Source of the DNA: Flavobacterium bizetiae
GTDB lineage: Bacteria; Bacteroidota; Bacteroidia; Flavobacteriales; Flavobacteriaceae
DNA length: 59,354 nucleotides
Reading direction: 5' to 3'
Assembly: GCF_902804475.1 (NCBI RefSeq)
Contig: NZ_CADCSU010000026.1
Coordinates: forward strand, 1-59,354
A program made the position numbers and the translations under genes. This document shows, piece by piece, positions 56,801 to 59,354 of the stretch; within the stretch, counting starts at the first letter, position 1; the number at the start of each line of letters is the position of its first letter. Below the pieces are notes generated by a model. It saw only the letters and a list, made by a program, of their open reading frames with translations. It ran no database searches and was not told where the DNA came from.

Positions 56801-57209
56801 GACGTGTAACTACTTTCTCGAAAAGTGCCTCAGGATAGGTAACAATTATCGCTGGTTTTTTGCGTGAATTGATTCGGTTTAGAACCTCAGCGCGAAGTAA
56901 AACATTCGCATTGTCGGTTTCGTCAACCTGATACGGGCGTCGAAATGATGCAGGATAAAACAATACGTCTTGTTCGCCAATCATTTGCTCGAGATCGTTC
57001 AGGTAATAAGCGGCTTCTTCTTTATTGTCTAAAACAACCAGAAAAGGCAGCTCGGTTTTTTTGAAAACAGCGCGTAAAACAAATGAAACTGCTGATCCTA
57101 ACAATCCGTTAAGATGCATTTTTATCTGAGTTTGTTCTAGTAATTGTGTGGCAATCTGCTCGTTTTTAGGCAGATTATCATACATTGTATATAAGGCGTT
57201 TTTACTCAA
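53844..57209 (-). CDS. mfd: Transcription-repair coupling factor
   Basis: A 1121-residue cytoplasmic DNA translocase that removes stalled RNA polymerase at lesions and recruits UvrA. The UvrB-like N-terminal part spans about residues 1-350 (SFRRPYQVDE, EFSVRGGIVDVFSF). The RNA-polymerase-interacting domain is about 430-510 (LSVGDYVTHIDHGIGKFGG). The helicase motor has Walker A GDVGFGKTEVA near residue 588, DEEQ near residue 690 and the motif TATPIPRTLQ. The C-terminal D7 domain closes the chain. Length and motifs are complete. Its start overlaps the stop of the upstream lipoprotein gene by eight bases, which suggests translational coupling. Confidence 0.96.
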   Translation of the reverse strand: MSKNALYTMYDNLPKNEQIATQLLEQTQIKMHLNGLLGSAVSFVLRAVFKKTELPFLVVLDNKEEAAYYLNDLEQMIGEQDVLFYPASFRRPYQVDETDNANVLLRAEVLNRINSRKKPAIIVTYPEALFEKVVTRQQLDKNTLKVALNDKISIDFINEVLFEYEFKRVDFITEPGEFSVRGGIVDVFSFSNDHPYRIEFFGNEVDSIRSFDVETQLSVETHKKITIIPNVENKIFQENRESFLDYIAEKTVLVIQNTDGLFSQLDKQFARAEEAFEKLSKEIKHAQPEQLFLNQASFIKRALDFSVVELASKPIFKTTKTFEFHIQPQPSFNKQFDLLLNNLSDNHFNGYKNYLFCSNETQAKRFHDIFETLDEANSENIRKQYHTVVLPLYQGFIDEENQITAYTDHQIFERYHKFNIKNGYSKKQNITLKELTALSVGDYVTHIDHGIGKFGGLQKIQVEGKTQEAIKLVYADNDIVYVSIHSLHKISKYNGKDGTPPKIYKLGSNAWKILKQKTKARVKHIAFNLIQLYAKRRLEKGFQFAPDSYLQNELESSFIYEDTPDQTKSTQEVKADMESDRPMDRLVCGDVGFGKTEVAIRAAFKAVDNSKQVAVLVPTTILAYQHYRTFSERLKDMPVSIGYLNRFRTAKQKAQTLKDLAEGKLDIVIGTHQLVNKNVVFKDLGLLIVDEEQKFGVNVKDKLKTIAANVDTLTLTATPIPRTLQFSLMAARDLSVITTPPPNRYPIETNVVGFNEEVIRDAISYEIQRNGQVFFINNRIENIKEVAGMIQRLVPNARVGIGHGQMEGAKLEELMLGFMNGDFDVLVATTIIESGLDVPNANTIFINNANNFGLSDLHQMRGRVGRSNKKAFCYFICPPYSSMTEDARKRIQALEQFSELGSGFNIAMKDLEIRGAGDLLGGEQSGFINEIGFDTYQKIMNEAIEELKENEFKDLYPAENDIETKEYVKDLQIDTDFELLFSDEYINNVTERLSLYNELGSVKNEAELVIFQNKLIDRFGPMPPRANALMNSIRIKWIATAVGIEKLVMKKGKMIGYFVSDQQSDYYQSKRFHKMIKFVQTHSNLCTMKEKQTPNGLRLLLTFDNVKSTKRALELMEMLGE

Positions 57210-57828
57210 CTTTTGGTAATTTTTGATCTAAATTTTGTGCCTGGATCGGAACCTGATTCGAGTTCGGAATGGCACGTGTTGTATCTAACATTTTGAGGAA
57301 ATCCTCTTCTCCTTGTTCTTTTGGAATTTTGCTTTTTACAAAAATATTATCCATTTGTCTTTGCAAAGACACTAATTCTTTGTTGATATCTCCCACCAAA
57401 AAAGTCACTTTATCAGCCGGAATCTGATTCAAATGAATGAACAGATCCATCATTTTAATTTTGGTAATCAAAATAGAAATTCGGCTTTTTATAGCAGGTA
57501 CATTAAATTCTGCCGGAATATTATTGTTTAAAGCCATTGCTTTTTTTGAAATAGCCGTTGACTTTTTCTGGAATGCTCCGATTGTTTTTCTTGGTTTATC
57601 GCCAATTTCTTTTAAAAATTCGCGCCATTCATTCCATGAACTTACTTTTTGCTCTGAAATTTCATTGATGGGCTCGTCGATAAATACCCAGCCTTTATTG
57701 ATATTATTAAAAATAACTTCCTTTTTTTTAGCTTCTTTTTCATTTTCGGCACGACGTTTTTCATCTTCATTTTGACATGAATTCAACACAAAAACAAAAA
57801 GCAGAAAAAGAGATATTTTATATTTCAT
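57202..57828 (-). CDS. Lipoprotein of unknown function, overlapping mfd
   Basis: A 208-residue lipoprotein with a lipobox cysteine at about residue 18 (FVLNSCQNE), then a highly charged helix (EDEKRRAENEKEAKKKEV) that could be a coiled coil. The middle (about residues 85-160) is helical with a repeated hydrophobic pattern; the C-terminal tail is polar. I do not recognise the family. Start at 57828 (MKYKISLF) is preferred over 57840 because a -7-like element (TAACTTTG on the minus strand, 57848-57855) would put transcription start close to 57842, and the shorter form has a typical signal. The gene ends eight bases inside mfd, so a shared operon is nearly certain, although no functional link is obvious. 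Confidence 0.78.
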   Translation of the reverse strand: MKYKISLFLLFVFVLNSCQNEDEKRRAENEKEAKKKEVIFNNINKGWVFIDEPINEISEQKVSSWNEWREFLKEIGDKPRKTIGAFQKKSTAISKKAMALNNNIPAEFNVPAIKSRISILITKIKMMDLFIHLNQIPADKVTFLVGDINKELVSLQRQMDNIFVKSKIPKEQGEEDFLKMLDTTRAIPNSNQVPIQAQNLDQKLPKVE

Positions 57829-57998
57829 TTGAAAAAACATTAAGCTACAAAGTTACAAAGTAAATTTACAATTACGAATTCTGTTTTTTGCTATAAATCA
57901 TTGAGATTAACATATTATTTTTTGCCACAGATTTCACAGATTAACAGAATTTAATTCTTAACAAACCACTTTTATTTTTAGAATTTGTACCTCAAAAA

Positions 57999-58150
57999 TT
58001 TAACCGCAAAGCACGCTAAGTTTTTTTACTTGTAGTAAGTTTTGAAAAACACAAAGTTCGCAAAGCTTTGTGTTGATCCAGCTTAGCGAACTTTGCGTTT
58101 TTAAAGACAACCTGATACAAAATCTTAGCGTGCTTTGCGGTAAAAATTTA
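57999..58150. repeat. Nested inverted-repeat element of the CGCAAAG family, copy 2
   Basis: Outer arms: ATTTAACCGCAAAGCACGCT (from 57999) and AGCGTGCTTTGCGGTAAAAA (to 58150). Inner arms: CAAAGTTCGCAAAGC and GCTTAGCGAACTTTGCG. Compared with copy 1 (7085-7224), the outer stem has changed GAACGCAAAG to GCACGCTAAG and its partner has changed to CTTAGCGTGC, so pairing is kept. The rest of the gap 57841-58232 shows only a GCCACAGATTTC-type fragment at 57927 and no gene. Confidence 0.8.
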
Positions 58151-58243
58151 AACACTCTAACGAAGAATAATCCAAAAAAGCATCTTCATCATTGTTAAAT
58201 TTATAATTTGTTGTTATGAAAAGTAAAAATATTTGCGAAAACG

Positions 58244-58251
58244 TTATATTT
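58244..58251 (+). promoter_or_regulatory. -7 element of the threonine dehydrogenase gene
   Basis: TATATTTG matches TAnnTTTG, with predicted transcription start near 58258, 17 bases before the ATG at 58275. It excludes the longer frame starting at 58233. Confidence 0.55.
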
Positions 58252-58274
58252 GTACATCTAAAAAAACATTACAA

Positions 58275-59213
58275 ATGAATCCAAAAATATTGATCATTGG
58301 CGCTTGCGGTCAAATTGGGACAGAACTGACTCAAAAACTGCGAAAATTATACGGTACAGAAAATGTTATTGCTTCTGATATCCGAAAATTAAATACTGAC
58401 GTTGTTAATTCGGGTCCGTTTGAGGTGGTCAATGCTTTAGATTTCAATCAAATCGAACATCTTGTCGAAGTACATCAAATTACCGATATTTATTTGATGG
58501 CGGCACTTTTATCGGCTACAGCCGAAAAGAATCCTGCATTTGCATGGGATTTGAATATGAATTCGTTATTTCACGTTTTAAATTTGGCTAAAGCCAAAAA
58601 AATAAAAAAGATATTCTGGCCTTCTAGTATTGCTGTTTTTGGCCCTACAACTCCAAAAGAAAATACACCTCAATATACCGTTATGGAACCTTCTACCGTT
58701 TACGGAATTAGTAAACAAGCGGGAGAAAGATGGTGCGAATATTATCATAATATTTATGGTGTTGATGTTCGAAGCATTCGTTATCCTGGTTTAATTAGCT
58801 GGTCTACTCCTCCTGGTGGCGGAACTACAGATTATGCGGTTGATATTTTCTATAAGGCTATTGCCGATAAAAAATACGAGTGCTTTTTATCCTCTGAAAC
58901 TAAAATGCCAATGATGTATATGGATGATGCGATCGATGCGACGATTAACATCATGAAAGCTCCGGCTGAAAAAATCAAAATACATTCTTCATACAATTTA
59001 GCGGCAATGAGTTTTACGCCAACTGAAATTGCGAATGAGATTAAAAAACATATTCCTGAATTTACAATTACTTATGAGCCTGATTTCCGTCAGAAAATTG
59101 CGGACAGCTGGCCGGCAAGTATTGATGATTCTCAGGCAAGAGAAGATTGGGAGTGGAAACATACTTTTGATCTTGAATCGATGACAAAAGATATGATTGA
59201 GCATTTGAGTTAA
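58275..59213 (+). CDS. L-threonine 3-dehydrogenase, short-chain (SDR/GALE-like) type
   Basis: A 312-residue NAD-dependent extended SDR. The Rossmann motif GACGQIG is at residues 9-15; catalytic Y143 and K147 are in TVYGISKQAG, with serines at 117-118 (WPSSIAVFG). The blocks IRYPGLISW and MPMMYMDDAI are typical of the GALE-like threonine dehydrogenase group known from Flavobacterium frigidimaris and other Bacteroidota, which oxidises threonine to 2-amino-3-ketobutyrate. A UDP-sugar epimerase is the main alternative, but length and these motifs favour threonine dehydrogenase. The start at 58275 follows a promoter element; the gene appears monocistronic. Confidence 0.9.
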   Translation: MNPKILIIGACGQIGTELTQKLRKLYGTENVIASDIRKLNTDVVNSGPFEVVNALDFNQIEHLVEVHQITDIYLMAALLSATAEKNPAFAWDLNMNSLFHVLNLAKAKKIKKIFWPSSIAVFGPTTPKENTPQYTVMEPSTVYGISKQAGERWCEYYHNIYGVDVRSIRYPGLISWSTPPGGGTTDYAVDIFYKAIADKKYECFLSSETKMPMMYMDDAIDATINIMKAPAEKIKIHSSYNLAAMSFTPTEIANEIKKHIPEFTITYEPDFRQKIADSWPASIDDSQAREDWEWKHTFDLESMTKDMIEHLS

Positions 59214-59239
59214 AACTCAATTGACATAAAATAAAAAAG

Positions 59240-59338
59240 TCCCGTTTATTAATTTGAGGACACTGAAAAAGTCCTTCTTTAGGAATGATTGTTAATTAAA
59301 AGGAGTAGAAGCTAAATGTTTTCTGCTCCTTTTTTTTG
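59240..59338. other. Terminator hairpin and possible insertion-sequence end at the window edge
   Basis: AAAAGGAGTAGAA pairs with TTCTGCTCCTTT (59297-59333) and is followed by T residues, a good plus-strand terminator. Before it, GAGGACACTGAAAAAGTCC (59262-59280) resembles terminal sequences seen beside IS1182-type elements in Bacteroidota, but no transposase is in the window. Confidence 0.35.
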
Positions 59339-59354
59339 TATCTTTTGAGTGTAA

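Noticed and set aside
59254..59280. End of an IS1182-type element at the right edge
   Set aside because: Only a short similarity (CACTGAAAAAGTCC) recalled from memory supports it, and no transposase or second inverted end is in the window.

Overview
The window reads as a low-GC chromosomal segment of a Bacteroidota bacterium, most probably Flavobacterium. The support is: SusC/SusD/SusE and FecR/ECF genes, a type IX secretion (T9SS) C-terminal tail on a pectate lyase, A-rich translation starts instead of Shine-Dalgarno sites, and many promoters with the Bacteroidota signature TAnnTTTG (some with an upstream TTTG about 20 bases away). No rRNA, tRNA, CRISPR array, prophage or complete insertion sequence is visible.

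Layout. (1) 1-7081: iron/siderophore uptake cluster with two TonB-dependent receptors, two small membrane proteins and two PepSY membrane proteins; the first receptor is cut by the window edge and has an in-frame stop near that edge. (2) 7293-11334: a MORN-type exported protein, a TlpA-like periplasmic thioredoxin, aspS and a cold-shock protein. (3) 11511-25127: a complete nuoA-N operon for respiratory complex I with the short NuoG typical of the phylum; four of its gaps hold repeats or hairpins. (4) 25239-36998: a mixed region with a Bax-inhibitor-1 family protein, a T9SS-secreted pectate lyase, an ALDH7-type dehydrogenase, a class II cAMP phosphodiesterase, an antitoxin-like small ORF, 3-hydroxyanthranilate dioxygenase, an exported endonuclease/phosphatase-fold protein, LD-carboxypeptidase, YraN and an ACT-like protein. 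(5) 37285-49608: an alpha-glucan utilisation locus: ECF sigma factor, FecR anti-sigma, SusC with an N-terminal signalling (STN) domain, SusD, SusE, a GH13 amylase lipoprotein and a GH97 SusB-like alpha-glucosidase. (6) 49688-52967: a Crp/Fnr-type regulator flanked by two transcription units (SnoaL-like protein plus alpha/beta hydrolase on one side, a second alpha/beta hydrolase on the other). (7) 53040-59213: a DUF5683 protein, mfd with an overlapping upstream lipoprotein gene, and a short-chain L-threonine dehydrogenase.

How the parts work together. The PUL genes would sense, bind, import and hydrolyse maltodextrin/starch, with the STN domain of SusC signalling through FecR to the ECF sigma factor. 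The Nuo complex feeds electrons from NADH to menaquinone. The Crp/Fnr region carries the clearest candidate regulatory circuit: the same TTGACATTTGTCAA site sits exactly 22 bases upstream of the same TAATTTTG -7 element at the two promoters that flank the regulator gene.

The intergenic regions are rich in dispersed structured repeats. The most striking is a roughly 75-82 base element with four copies. Its outer stem (CCCG/CGGG or CCTG/CAGG) and its central hairpin both keep base pairing while changing sequence, which is what a selected RNA or DNA structure would look like.
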